DNA from: Nitrospirota bacterium
GTDB taxonomy: Bacteria; Nitrospirota; 9FT-COMBO-42-15; HDB-SIOI813
Direction of reading: 5' to 3'
DNA: 53,219 bases
NCBI GenBank assembly: GCA_020846775.1
Contig: JADLDG010000051.1
Coordinates: 1-53,219 of the forward strand
Shown here: positions 26,308 through 35,967 of the stretch, in pieces
How the letters are laid out: each line of letters starts with the position of its first letter
Position numbering within the stretch: the stretch's first letter is position 1
The notes under the pieces: model-generated
The model's database searches: none
What the model saw: the letters and a program-made list of their open reading frames with translations, nothing else
What the model was told of the DNA's origin: nothing
Made by a program: the position numbers and the translations under genes

Positions 26308-29268
26308 TTATCCCGATAAAAATTGCTCTTTGAATCTCAAGGCAGGGTAATAATCCGGTTTGACTTTCAAGGCACGGTTTATTAAATCCAGTGCCGTTTT
26401 TTTATCTTTTTCAGTCATCATCTCAAGCTCAGCCAAATTCAAGAGACAGAGATAATTATCCGGGTCAAGGTCAACACAGCCCTGAATAAGGTCTTTCGCC
26501 TTTAATAATTCTTTTTTGCTGACGAGGTCATCAGCAAGATATATTCTGGGTAAAGTCTGTCTGCTGTTTATATTCAATGACTTCTCAAGATATGTCAATG
26601 CCTCTCCTTTCCTTCCATCTCTCATTAATCCCATTGCATAAGAATTGAGGGTGGTTGGATTATCAGGTCTGTATGAAAGAGACTTCTCCAGGTAAGTTAA
26701 CCCTTGTTTATAATAAATACCTTTGAGCATGCTCGAACCGATCTTGTAATTGACATCTGCAAAATAATAGCTTGCCATTGGATAAGGATAAATGAGATCG
26801 GCAGCGGTTTTCAGTTCAGCGAAAAAGTCTTTGTCTCTGTTAAGATGTTTCAGATGTGACCTTATCAGGTGGGTTCTGGCGCTGAAGTATTTTGCCAGGA
26901 CCGGCTCAAACTCCCGGGAACTTTCGGAAGAAGTAAACTTAAGCATTTTGGGTAAATTAAATTCTCTTTTCTCAAGAAAATATGAGACATTTTCCTTTTC
27001 TGTTCTCCTTACCAGAGTACGCGGCGTTAAAAACTCAATGATCGGGTAGTTGTCTGTGTTGATTGGGAGTCCCTTGCCAATATCGGGTATTTTATTTTCG
27101 TCGAACATATAGTTTGCCAGAAAATCGTATATATTATCAATCCCTATCTCTTTCAGGTCCTGAGCAATGCCGGGCTCGGATATCCGCCTCTTTAAATTTT
27201 CGACATCTATAACCAGGGGCTCTTCAGACCCTATCAGTATCATGTCGTTAAATGCAAACCATGCAGATACATGCGGAAAAACAGCATGAAATGTTTTTAT
27301 AATTATCCTTGCCTCTTCAACCCCTACCTGGTACAGGGGAAGATACTGACACATTATGCCGCCGGGCTTTAATGCCCTTCTGGCATTTTGAAAGTGTTCC
27401 AGATCATACAAGTACCCGGATCCCATGAAGAACGGATCAAGGGGATCTTCCGTGATTACATCGTATTTTTTTCGGGTCGTCTTCAGGTAGTTTCGCCCGT
27501 CATCAAATATCAGGTGTGCATTTGGATTGTCCAGGACATCACGGTTGTATTTCTTGAACAGTCTGGCGCCACCTACAACTTCTGGAGAAATCTCGATAGC
27601 GTCAGACTGATGTCCATGACGTGCCAGGGCGCTGAATGTCATGCCTGCCCCAAGCCCGATAACAACCGATTCTCTGGGGTCAGGATGCAGAAGCATGGGG
27701 AGGTGTCCGAGAAGGTACTGGTTTGCCACGTCTGTAATTGAAGTGCTGGCCATAGGCTTTCCATTAATGCTGATAGTCGTCGGATCTATGTAGCCAATGA
27801 CCGAGACATTTACATTGACACCCTCCTTATAATACATTAAGGGCAAATCATTTTTCGCTGCCATCAAAGATTTTACATCATCATAAAGACGGACATAAGG
27901 TGCGCTGTCCATCAGCTTTGCATCCCATGGTCGAAAAAGAATGAGTGAAGTGACTGCGGTAATACCGCAGAACACAACAACTGCAGTCTTCTGAATCCTG
28001 CCTGGCAGCATCAATGACAGCATGACCGCTATTGCCAAACCAGCCAGCCCCATGACTGTGATTGTAGTTTGAGTCCCAAGCAGGGGTAAAAAGATGAACC
28101 CCCCTATAAACGATCCGAAGACTCCGCCTACGGTATTGAGTGCATAGACTGATCCGACGTCTCCACCTGATTTTGAGGCCTTTTGGGCATAAACAGCTGT
28201 GACCAGGGGGAAGGCCGCTCCAAACATAAGGGTTGGAATGAAAAGGACAATAACATTTATGATAATCTTAATTATGAAGAATCCTGAAAAACTTTTCAGC
28301 CCCATAGATAGATAAGTGAATAGAACAGGAAGCTGATCATAATACCTGACAGCCAGCAGAGAGTAGAGGGAGGCTGCGAGTTCTACCAGGGTAAGGGCCA
28401 GTATTGCTGACCTGATACGGCTTAATAATCTTGTTGCAATCTCACTCCCGAGACCCAGGCCTATAATAAAAACAGAAAGCATCAGTCCAAAAGTATAAAC
28501 CGTGTTCCCTGTCACCTGTATCAGGAGCCTGATCCATGCAACCTGATATACCATCGAGATTAATCCGGCTATACAAAACAGTGACAGAACATATTTCTGC
28601 GACGGGGTATGCCGATAGCCCGTTATCACAGGGAGTTCGGCAGGTGCTGCGTTATTACTCCTGAAAATTGCGAAGGCGGATATCCCGATTCCAATGTTAA
28701 TTATACCGGCAAGGTACAGGCTTTCATTTACCCCGGCCAAAGGTATAAGCAGCATGGTGCCAAGTATTGTTCCCAACGCAGCCCCAAGTGTATTAATGGC
28801 ATAAAGGCGTCCTGCATCGAAGGCAACCTTTTCGTCACTACTTGTCACAAGTTTTACCAGTACAGGCAGGGTTGCCCCCATAAGTGTTGTAGGTAAAAGA
28901 AGCCCGATATATGAGAGTATAAACCGGACTAATGTGAGGCTGAAGAGTCCGGTATCTATGAAAGGATAAATTAAAGAATAGATACCCTCTATGCCAAGAA
29001 ATACAAAGGGACTGCAAATACCGAAGACGCCAATCAATATCTCAAGGATTGCATAGGTGAAGAGAGGGTTACGTCCACGATCCATTGCCCGGCCAATTAA
29101 CCAGGCCCCCAGGGCTAATCCTGTAAAAAATACAGTGAGAATTGTGGTAACCGCATAGACAGTACTCCCAAAGATGAGACCCAGCTTCCGGTTCCACATG
29201 ATCTCGTATATCAGAGCAGAAGACCCTGATAAGAAGAACATCAAATATATAATTGTCCTGTACCACAT
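26308..29268 (-). CDS. MFS-like / spermidine synthase-like / TPR triple-fusion protein
   Basis: A 986-residue protein. Residues 1 to about 430 are an MFS-like membrane part typical of fused spermidine synthases (LSGSSALIYEIMWNRKLGLI at the start). Residues about 475-740 are a SAM-binding fold of spermidine synthase type (SVVIGLGAGMTFSALARHG, LIFDDGRNYL, YDVITEDPLDPF, RRALKPGGIMCQYLPLYQ). Residues about 840-986 are TPRs (for example TLNSYAMGLMRDGRKGEALT). Fused proteins of this kind are common, but aminopropyl transfer is proven for few, so the reaction is open. It follows a TMTC-like gene by 86 bp and carries TPRs like the TMTC enzymes, which hints at the same client or complex. Confidence 0.88.
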   Translation of the reverse strand: MWYRTIIYLMFFLSGSSALIYEIMWNRKLGLIFGSTVYAVTTILTVFFTGLALGAWLIGRAMDRGRNPLFTYAILEILIGVFGICSPFVFLGIEGIYSLIYPFIDTGLFSLTLVRFILSYIGLLLPTTLMGATLPVLVKLVTSSDEKVAFDAGRLYAINTLGAALGTILGTMLLIPLAGVNESLYLAGIINIGIGISAFAIFRSNNAAPAELPVITGYRHTPSQKYVLSLFCIAGLISMVYQVAWIRLLIQVTGNTVYTFGLMLSVFIIGLGLGSEIATRLLSRIRSAILALTLVELAASLYSLLAVRYYDQLPVLFTYLSMGLKSFSGFFIIKIIINVIVLFIPTLMFGAAFPLVTAVYAQKASKSGGDVGSVYALNTVGGVFGSFIGGFIFLPLLGTQTTITVMGLAGLAIAVMLSLMLPGRIQKTAVVVFCGITAVTSLILFRPWDAKLMDSAPYVRLYDDVKSLMAAKNDLPLMYYKEGVNVNVSVIGYIDPTTISINGKPMASTSITDVANQYLLGHLPMLLHPDPRESVVIGLGAGMTFSALARHGHQSDAIEISPEVVGGARLFKKYNRDVLDNPNAHLIFDDGRNYLKTTRKKYDVITEDPLDPFFMGSGYLYDLEHFQNARRALKPGGIMCQYLPLYQVGVEEARIIIKTFHAVFPHVSAWFAFNDMILIGSEEPLVIDVENLKRRISEPGIAQDLKEIGIDNIYDFLANYMFDENKIPDIGKGLPINTDNYPIIEFLTPRTLVRRTEKENVSYFLEKREFNLPKMLKFTSSESSREFEPVLAKYFSARTHLIRSHLKHLNRDKDFFAELKTAADLIYPYPMASYYFADVNYKIGSSMLKGIYYKQGLTYLEKSLSYRPDNPTTLNSYAMGLMRDGRKGEALTYLEKSLNINSRQTLPRIYLADDLVSKKELLKAKDLIQGCVDLDPDNYLCLLNLAELEMMTEKDKKTALDLINRALKVKPDYYPALRFKEQFLSG

Positions 29269-29353
29269 AACTTAATATCTGATAAAACCCATCATGAATT
29301 TAATTTTTGAAGATAGAGTATAGAAATAAAGTGTCCTCATGTCAATATTGATT

Positions 29354-31297
29354 CTAATGCGCAGGGCTATTGCTGCGGGAAAGCCTTTGGCGTGCCTTTT
29401 CTGCAGTCTCCTCCTGCTCCTTTCTTTCCTTCTCCGTCATAGATGCAATTGCTTCACTCTCCCCGGAAGCCAGCCTGATAATTTCCTGATACTGCACACC
29501 CGCTTCCCCCAACCTGCCAAGTTTTTCAAGCGTCATACCGAGTTCATATCTGGCCTGAAAATAAGAAGGACTGAGGCTGATGGCCTTGTTAAACTGACCC
29601 TCTGCATCCTGTAATCTGCCGCGTTCCACGGCGATAACACCGAGATTATAATAGACATGGGGCCGGTCTTTCCATACCTCTGCCACTTTCCTCCAATACA
29701 ACTCCGAACGATTCAGATCACCCTTCTGCAGGTATAAAGCTGCCAGGTCATTCCAGACAATGACCTGGGTAGAAGAGATCCTCAGTGCATTCTCATATTC
29801 CTCTATTGCATTCTCAGGTTGTCCAAGTGCCTGATAAATGCGGCCCAGATTAAGCCGGAGAGAAAAATTATTCGGAGCTGCATTTATTCCCTTCTTTGCC
29901 TCTTCACGTGCAAGAAATAAATCTCCACGGGTTGCATAAGCCGCTGCCAGTCCTGCATAGGCCAGGCCGGAGCCGGGTGTTTTATCCAGGACATCCTTCC
30001 AGAATACTACACTGTCCCCCCATATCGTATTGCGGTAAACCGTAACAACACTATATGCCCCGAGTAAAAACACTAAAACAACCACCATGACCACCCGGGC
30101 TATCCTCGTGTCCAGTTCCGATAAACTCACCCCTGCCAAAACCGTAAAACTCACCATAGCCAGATACCCGCGATTCTCCTGAAAAACAGCATTCAGGGGA
30201 ATGATTGTAGTTGGCAAAAGCACGATAATAAACCAGATCATAAAGAATGATACTATACGCCGCTTAGCGCTGCCCCGGATCATAAGGTAAATGGCGGAAA
30301 CAAAATAAAGTAATATCAAGATACCTGAAAACAGAACAGTCATTGTGATACTGTGTTTTATCTCTACATCATGGATAAGCGTCAATCCGGAGGGGAAAAA
30401 GAACATCTGCCAGTGTCTTACCAGCACCGGCAGCTCGGTAAATAGCTGCGTCATCAAATCACGCTGAAATGGGTCAAGCACCCTCCCGAAAGAGAATAAC
30501 CGGATTACCAGGTACGGGACCATCACAATAAGCACAAAAGGAAGATATGGTACATAAGTACGCCAGTGAACTAAAGTGCGGAGTCGAGAGCGCCCGGGGT
30601 CCGGTATAATTACAGATGAATCCGAAGGACTTGGCCCGCGCCCACGGAAGTAAAGGTCATACAGCCATAATACAAGAGGCAGCGTAATAACCACCTCCTT
30701 ACACAGCATCCCTGCTACAAAGGCAAGGAGAGAGAAGATGTAGAAGTTAGAGGTCTTCGCACCCCTGTACTTCACCCAGCAGTAAAAGGCAAGGAGGTAG
30801 AAGAACCCGCTCATTAGGCTGGACCTGGCACTGACGTAATTAATGGCCTCTGAGTTAAAAGGATGGATAAGATAAATAAGACCTGCCGAAAAGGGGGCAA
30901 GAAAGGCGGTGGTGATTCCTGTTAAGTTGGCTGGTTGCGGGATAATGGCCTGAAGTATTAAAAATACCAGAAATGACGATCCGACATGAAAGAGCAGGTT
31001 TACCAGGTGATAGCCGGCAGGGTTTAAACCTCCAAGTGCATAATTGACCACATAGCTCGCAGCCACAAGAGGACGGTAGTGGCCGGCGTTGGCAGGGTCA
31101 TTCGTACTTAGCCGGGGCTCAATAAAAAACTGCAGGATATTCCCGGTATCCCGGATATGTATGTTTTCTACAATATCTTCAAAGTCATCCAGACGGAAAG
31201 GATTGTCTATTGCGTTGAAATAGACAAAACTCCCCATTAGAAGGAAGATAAGAAAAACAATATATGAACGTGTCAGGAGTACTGGCAAGATAATCAA
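29354..31297 (-). CDS. TMTC-like GT-C glycosyltransferase with C-terminal TPRs
   Basis: A 647-residue paralogue starting at a TTG (31297), since no ATG lies upstream of the first membrane segment. It shows FRLDDF, GHYRPLVAAS, HPFNSEAINYVSARSSLMSG and VFQENRGYL, then TPRs from about residue 450 (for example AYAGLAAAYATRGDLFLARE). Its closest relative in the window appears to be the 22935-24962 protein. It lies in a separate operon from the other six, 61 bp after the TPR/beta-barrel protein gene. Confidence 0.86.
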   Translation of the reverse strand: MIILPVLLTRSYIVFLIFLLMGSFVYFNAIDNPFRLDDFEDIVENIHIRDTGNILQFFIEPRLSTNDPANAGHYRPLVAASYVVNYALGGLNPAGYHLVNLLFHVGSSFLVFLILQAIIPQPANLTGITTAFLAPFSAGLIYLIHPFNSEAINYVSARSSLMSGFFYLLAFYCWVKYRGAKTSNFYIFSLLAFVAGMLCKEVVITLPLVLWLYDLYFRGRGPSPSDSSVIIPDPGRSRLRTLVHWRTYVPYLPFVLIVMVPYLVIRLFSFGRVLDPFQRDLMTQLFTELPVLVRHWQMFFFPSGLTLIHDVEIKHSITMTVLFSGILILLYFVSAIYLMIRGSAKRRIVSFFMIWFIIVLLPTTIIPLNAVFQENRGYLAMVSFTVLAGVSLSELDTRIARVVMVVVLVFLLGAYSVVTVYRNTIWGDSVVFWKDVLDKTPGSGLAYAGLAAAYATRGDLFLAREEAKKGINAAPNNFSLRLNLGRIYQALGQPENAIEEYENALRISSTQVIVWNDLAALYLQKGDLNRSELYWRKVAEVWKDRPHVYYNLGVIAVERGRLQDAEGQFNKAISLSPSYFQARYELGMTLEKLGRLGEAGVQYQEIIRLASGESEAIASMTEKERKEQEETAEKARQRLSRSNSPAH

Positions 31298-31357
31298 ACT
31301 TTCTAATTTATGTTATGCAGCTATCTTTATGTCAGCAAGATATATGCCATCATAAAA

Positions 31358-34300
31358 CTAAAATGTGGTGCTGATTGAGATTCCGATGTTATTCTGATAG
31401 TAGCCGCCTCCACCGCCAACCGTCGGTATCGGGGTAGCCAGTATGTCTCTTAAGGTCTGCAGCTCCTCTGCTGTTGGCGGAGGAAGATTGGTATGACTTA
31501 TGGCATAAGCAAAATTATAGTTTAACGAAACATTTATGCTTTCCTGCAGGTTAACGCTGAAACCGGCACTCAGCGTCTGGTTGGTATTTCTGCGGAAACT
31601 CTGAAAAAGTGTCTGGGAATCCGGATTACTATAGTCTACAAAGCTTATGGTATAACCGAGATTAGCTCCTAAGCCGGTGAATAATGAACGGCCGTAGCTT
31701 AAAGAGATGGTATGGGTTCTGTTTGCATAATTGCTGCCTATCGGGTCAAGGTTCTTATAGATGCTGAATGAATAACTCCCCGATAAAGAATCCCTGAGAG
31801 TAAGCTGTTGTATCAGTGACGCACTCAGGGTGTGCTGTTCCGCGTTGCTCAACTTGTTGATATCTGACTGCCCTCTTAAACCGGTATAACTCAGGGAGGC
31901 CGAGGTTGGTATTGATCTCGGATCTGTCCTGGCAACACCGTAGAATTTTGTCTCGGTATAGCTATGTACGCCGTCAAAATAAGAATTCGAAATTGACAAT
32001 ACCCCGGATATGGTACGGTCTGAAGGAAACTGATAAATTCCGTTAAGGGATAGTGAATATGCATTTGACTGCAATTGTGTCGTATAATAGATCGTATTAT
32101 TAGCTGATAGTCCCGAAGAAAGATACCACTCTCTGCCCCTTGCAAGATTATAAGTCATTCCAAGGCTGTAGACCGAATTATAATCCCATTGTGCCTTTGA
32201 CCTGAAGGCAATATTGGAGTTATAGCCCTGGTTCAAAGTCAGGCTCGCATGCCAGTCTCTGAGTTGCTTCATTCTGACAGCAGCGACCTCTCCCTCCGGT
32301 GATTCCGCTGAAACGGAAATGACCTCTTTGTAAATCCTCTTGGCATCTTCATACTCTGCGTCTTTCACATATAAATCTCCCAGATAGAGGTGTGCCTTGG
32401 TATATTTGGGGTTTATCTCTATTGACTTCTTTAATGCAACCTTGGCATCATTGGTAAAACCGGCGTTGTTTAAAATAACACCGAGATAAAAATATCCAAT
32501 GTAATTATTGGGGTAGGCTTCCACCACTGTATTTACTTCCCTTCTGGCCCCTTCCCAATCCTTTTTTTCCATCAAGTCAAACGCCTTCCTCATGTGTGTG
32601 ACCAGTGTTTCCTGCTCTTGCAGCTGTCCGATCCGGCTGGTGGCAATGCGTGACTCCCTCCCCTCTTTCTGGAGAGAGAGTACCTTCTCGTAGGCCTCAC
32701 GTGCTTCGTCAAACTTTCGCAGTTTCTCCAGGACTACCCCCAGTTGGAGATATGCCTGAATATAGTCAGGCGAAATGGAAAGGGCCTGCCGGAGTTGTTT
32801 CTCTGCCTCGGCTGGCATGTTTAGACGATCATAGAGAACCCCCGAATTAAACAGGGCCACATGGTCATCGGGCTTTATTTCGAGAATCGCCTGCATGTCT
32901 GTGAGGGCTGCCTCATAATCCCCTGCTTCAAGAGACTTCTTCCCATGCTCAAAGTGAAACTTAAGGGAAAGGTTGCGTACACGGGTCCTGGCATCCTGGC
33001 CAAGAGGAGACTCTTTCTCAAGTGAAGCAACAGTCTCATATGCATCTATAGCCTTTTTGTACTCCTTTAAACCCTCATACAGTTGAGCGAGCAGAAACCT
33101 TACATTTGTATCCTTTGGAGACAGGGCCAGAACCTTCTCCATGTTGGATGCTGCATCCCCGGACCTTCCACCCCTTATGTAGAGCATGGCAAGGGACAAC
33201 AGTAGTTTCTGATCATCTTTTTTTAATGCGAGTAGTGACTCCACCTCTTTAATAGCCCCAGCTATATCATTCTTCTCGAGAAACTCCTTTGCTGTACCGG
33301 CCATCTCTTCAGTCTGGAAGATCGGTTCAAGAATGGCAAGCCGGTCCTTCGCTTTCCCGGCTTCCGGAGTCTTTTCTCCAAGGATAAGCACTTGCCCATA
33401 ACTCTTTACCGCCTCTCCAAAATTACCAAGGTCATCGTATATTACACCAATCTGGTAGTGTGCCTTCTGAAACTTCGGGTCAATCGCTATGGCCTGCTGC
33501 AGAGTCTCAAGAGCCTGGTCGTCTTCCTTTAGTTGATGGAGGATGAGACCCAGGTTGAACAGGGCGTTTGGATTTTTTGGCTCCTCTGCTATGATAACCT
33601 TCATCTCCTTCAGCGCCTCCGGCCATTGTTCCTTACGTATCAGATCAGCTGCAATTTCAAAATGCCTGCGTGTTTCACGGCGCCTCTCAATCCCGGGTAT
33701 CCTCTCCTTTGCCTCTGAGGCACGGGGATTGTCCGGAAAGAGAGAGATCACCTGCTGGTAGGCAGCAACTGCCTCATCATAAAGACCTGAGGCATCATAT
33801 ATAGCCGCAAGCTGGAAGAACGCTTCTGCGTGGTCTGGATTGATCTCCGTAATCTTTTTAAATACCTCTCCGGCCTCCTTAAGGCGCCCTGTGCGCTGGT
33901 AAATGGTTCCCGCAGCAATGAGGGCATCTATATCCTCAGGATTCACGGTTAATATAATCTTAAGCTCTTTTAAAGACTCCTCAAACTGCTTTTCCTGAAA
34001 AAATCTCACTGCCCTCCGGTAGTGCTCTGCAGCTGCCAGCTTGCGGTATCTCTCATTTGCCTCCCGTACTGCAGGAGTATCATCTTTCCTGCCTGCTGCG
34101 GCCTGGTATGCCTCCAGCGCCTTGTCAAAGCGGCCATTCTCCTCAAGGATAATGCCTATCTCCAGGGCAGCCTCTGGCATCCCCGGGCTCAGATTCAGGG
34201 CCCTGTTAAGCGATGTCAGGGCGGCTACCGGATTCCCCTTGCGGTGATAGGCTACACCTGTATAGTAGTGCGGCATGGGATTGCCCGGGTCTTTTACCAT

Positions 34301-34516
34301 TGCCTCCGCAAAGGCGGCCAGCGCCTCGTCATATTTCTTCTCATTGAGAAGCTGGATGCCATGTTCGAGAGAAGTGGAAACAGGGAAAGATGGTTCAGCG
34401 GCATAGGCAGGGAGAGGAGTCAAAAAAGAGGCAGGAAGGTCACAGTTAAGGGATACAACAAGGTTCAGGAGAATGAAGAGACAACATGATTTGAATCTGA
34501 AGTTAAAAACTATCAT
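31358..34516 (-). CDS. TPR protein with C-terminal outer-membrane beta-barrel
   Basis: A 1052-residue exported protein. The signal peptide ends near PAYAAEPS (about residue 40). Residues about 45-740 are some fifteen TPR units (for example PHYYTGVAYHRKGNPVAALT). From about residue 745 the sequence changes to alternating amphipathic strands rich in Tyr, Ser, Asn and Thr, ending SISTTF with a terminal Phe, as in outer-membrane barrels. A TPR superhelix joined to a barrel is the architecture of exopolysaccharide export proteins such as BcsC and PgaA, although those barrels are not obviously homologous here. It heads the operon with the seventh TMTC-like gene. Export of a surface polymer or assembly of surface proteins is the likely theme. 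Confidence 0.83.
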   Translation of the reverse strand: MIVFNFRFKSCCLFILLNLVVSLNCDLPASFLTPLPAYAAEPSFPVSTSLEHGIQLLNEKKYDEALAAFAEAMVKDPGNPMPHYYTGVAYHRKGNPVAALTSLNRALNLSPGMPEAALEIGIILEENGRFDKALEAYQAAAGRKDDTPAVREANERYRKLAAAEHYRRAVRFFQEKQFEESLKELKIILTVNPEDIDALIAAGTIYQRTGRLKEAGEVFKKITEINPDHAEAFFQLAAIYDASGLYDEAVAAYQQVISLFPDNPRASEAKERIPGIERRRETRRHFEIAADLIRKEQWPEALKEMKVIIAEEPKNPNALFNLGLILHQLKEDDQALETLQQAIAIDPKFQKAHYQIGVIYDDLGNFGEAVKSYGQVLILGEKTPEAGKAKDRLAILEPIFQTEEMAGTAKEFLEKNDIAGAIKEVESLLALKKDDQKLLLSLAMLYIRGGRSGDAASNMEKVLALSPKDTNVRFLLAQLYEGLKEYKKAIDAYETVASLEKESPLGQDARTRVRNLSLKFHFEHGKKSLEAGDYEAALTDMQAILEIKPDDHVALFNSGVLYDRLNMPAEAEKQLRQALSISPDYIQAYLQLGVVLEKLRKFDEAREAYEKVLSLQKEGRESRIATSRIGQLQEQETLVTHMRKAFDLMEKKDWEGARREVNTVVEAYPNNYIGYFYLGVILNNAGFTNDAKVALKKSIEINPKYTKAHLYLGDLYVKDAEYEDAKRIYKEVISVSAESPEGEVAAVRMKQLRDWHASLTLNQGYNSNIAFRSKAQWDYNSVYSLGMTYNLARGREWYLSSGLSANNTIYYTTQLQSNAYSLSLNGIYQFPSDRTISGVLSISNSYFDGVHSYTETKFYGVARTDPRSIPTSASLSYTGLRGQSDINKLSNAEQHTLSASLIQQLTLRDSLSGSYSFSIYKNLDPIGSNYANRTHTISLSYGRSLFTGLGANLGYTISFVDYSNPDSQTLFQSFRRNTNQTLSAGFSVNLQESINVSLNYNFAYAISHTNLPPPTAEELQTLRDILATPIPTVGGGGGYYQNNIGISISTTF

Positions 34517-34527
34517 AAAGATTATGA

Positions 34528-34556
34528 ACTATATCGGAATTACCTCATTGAGTCAA
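34528..34556 (-). promoter_or_regulatory. Sigma-70 promoter for the TPR/beta-barrel operon
   Basis: Minus-strand TTGACT (34556-34551) and TATAGT (34533-34528) are 17 bp apart. The predicted start point is only about 5 nt before the ATG at 34516, so the mRNA may be leaderless. No clear Shine-Dalgarno is present, which fits. Confidence 0.7.
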
Positions 34557-34580
34557 AGCCTATCTCATGGCCACCCCCTC

Positions 34581-34611
34581 AAAAAAAAGGGCCCTTGTTT
34601 CCAAGGGCCCT
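34581..34611 (-). terminator. Intrinsic terminator after the sigma-54-driven exported protein gene
   Basis: A 10-bp stem (arms 34588-34597 and 34602-34611, core GGGCCCTTG) with a 4-nt loop is followed on the minus strand by eight U residues (A-run 34581-34588). It insulates the downstream operon promoter. Confidence 0.9.
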
Positions 34612-34650
34612 GAATATGGATCAGATTAAAACTAAACCATCAGGAATGTC

Positions 34651-35928
34651 TTACGGATCTATATGATCGTGACCTAAACTTACGGTCTTGTTTATATCTC
34701 CGTGACCTCCGGCATAGTTATACTTGTAGTCCCAATCCTTGCCAGTTCCGATCTTGTACCAGGAGCTATACCCCTGAGCAACTCCTAAACCAGTGATTTT
34801 CCCATCATGGGAAGCTGGGTCAAGAGGATCGATTGTTGTCCAATCATACATATCAGAAACCAACCACTGATCTATAGCCAGTGCATGCAGACCATCTGCA
34901 GAAACCACGCCATCAGCACCGGTACGGTAGTTCACGTTAGTTCCAGCCGTACAAGGATTGCTGTTGTGGCCCTCATCAGCTGCGGAGTACCCTGCGCTGG
35001 CGCAACCTACAAAGCCGGAACCACCATTAACAAAGCCTGCCCAGCCGGTCTGTGCATGAGTAGATACACCACCTGCAATCTGGAAGAGCTGTGTCAACTT
35101 GTTGAATACACCCATGGTTTCACCATAACCAGAGGTTGTCACCCAGTCGGCGACATCCTGATCCAATGTCTGGTCAATATTAAAGTGGAAACCTGCAGTA
35201 GTACCACCTGATGCAGTTACGAGACCAGCACCGGTTGGGGCATCAAGAATACCGTCACCATTAGCATCACCCAACTTCGTGTTGCCATCATAGACGATAG
35301 CCTCATTCCCGATGAACACAAGGATATCCAAAGCCTGTGTCAGGAACCTGGTACGTGGATCACCGTTTGAATCTATACCGCTGTCATCTACACCAACGGT
35401 CTGATACAGATCATCCAGCAGCTGTCCTCCGGCACCGTTTCTATCATGCTCGGTCTGTGGATCTGTTGCCCAAGTGTTGGCCGGACAACCTCCAGCAGCC
35501 GTTCCGTTGAGATCGAGTGGACCCTCACCCATAGCCGGGCTTCCAGCATAATATTGATTAGGACCTCTCAGTGGGGCGCCAACCTCAATATTCGGACATG
35601 GGCTGGTGTATTTAGGAACACCAGAGTTATTGAGACCTACTGTCTCATTACCGTCTGCTATCCCCGGAACAAATGGGCTAAAACCTGTGGTATAACCAAA
35701 TGACTCATCACCATCAACTACACCGTTTGCAAGATCTTTCAGAACAGCCGAGCTGAGCTGGAAGTCTCCCTGGGCATGACCTGAGTCAACAACGTCTGTT
35801 TGCTTATAGACGTTTTGTCCGCCCTCAGCCTGTGGTACATACTCTTCTGTGAATGAACCTGCGAAGGCACTGGATGCCGTAAAGGCAACCGCGCCAACCA
35901 TTAAAAGAGGAAGTATTAATTTTCTCAT
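34651..35928 (-). CDS. Exported protein of unknown function under sigma-54 control
   Basis: The start at 35928 has AAAGGAGC eight bases upstream and gives a canonical signal peptide (MRKLILPLLMVGAVAFTASSAFA). The frame also has an ATG at 35967 with its own GGAGGTGA, which would add 13 residues. The mature protein of about 400 residues is acidic, rich in Gly, Asp and Asn, has few Lys, and contains calcium-loop-like segments (DANGDGILDAP, DGVVSADG). It ends YAGGHGDINKTVSLGHDHID. I do not recognise the family. Monocistronic, with a sigma-54 promoter upstream and a strong terminator downstream, so it is probably expressed strongly under a specific signal. Confidence 0.8.
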   Translation of the reverse strand: MRKLILPLLMVGAVAFTASSAFAGSFTEEYVPQAEGGQNVYKQTDVVDSGHAQGDFQLSSAVLKDLANGVVDGDESFGYTTGFSPFVPGIADGNETVGLNNSGVPKYTSPCPNIEVGAPLRGPNQYYAGSPAMGEGPLDLNGTAAGGCPANTWATDPQTEHDRNGAGGQLLDDLYQTVGVDDSGIDSNGDPRTRFLTQALDILVFIGNEAIVYDGNTKLGDANGDGILDAPTGAGLVTASGGTTAGFHFNIDQTLDQDVADWVTTSGYGETMGVFNKLTQLFQIAGGVSTHAQTGWAGFVNGGSGFVGCASAGYSAADEGHNSNPCTAGTNVNYRTGADGVVSADGLHALAIDQWLVSDMYDWTTIDPLDPASHDGKITGLGVAQGYSSWYKIGTGKDWDYKYNYAGGHGDINKTVSLGHDHIDP

Positions 35929-35967
35929 TTTTTTTGCTCCTTTGTTGTTTATTGTTAAATTCTTCAT

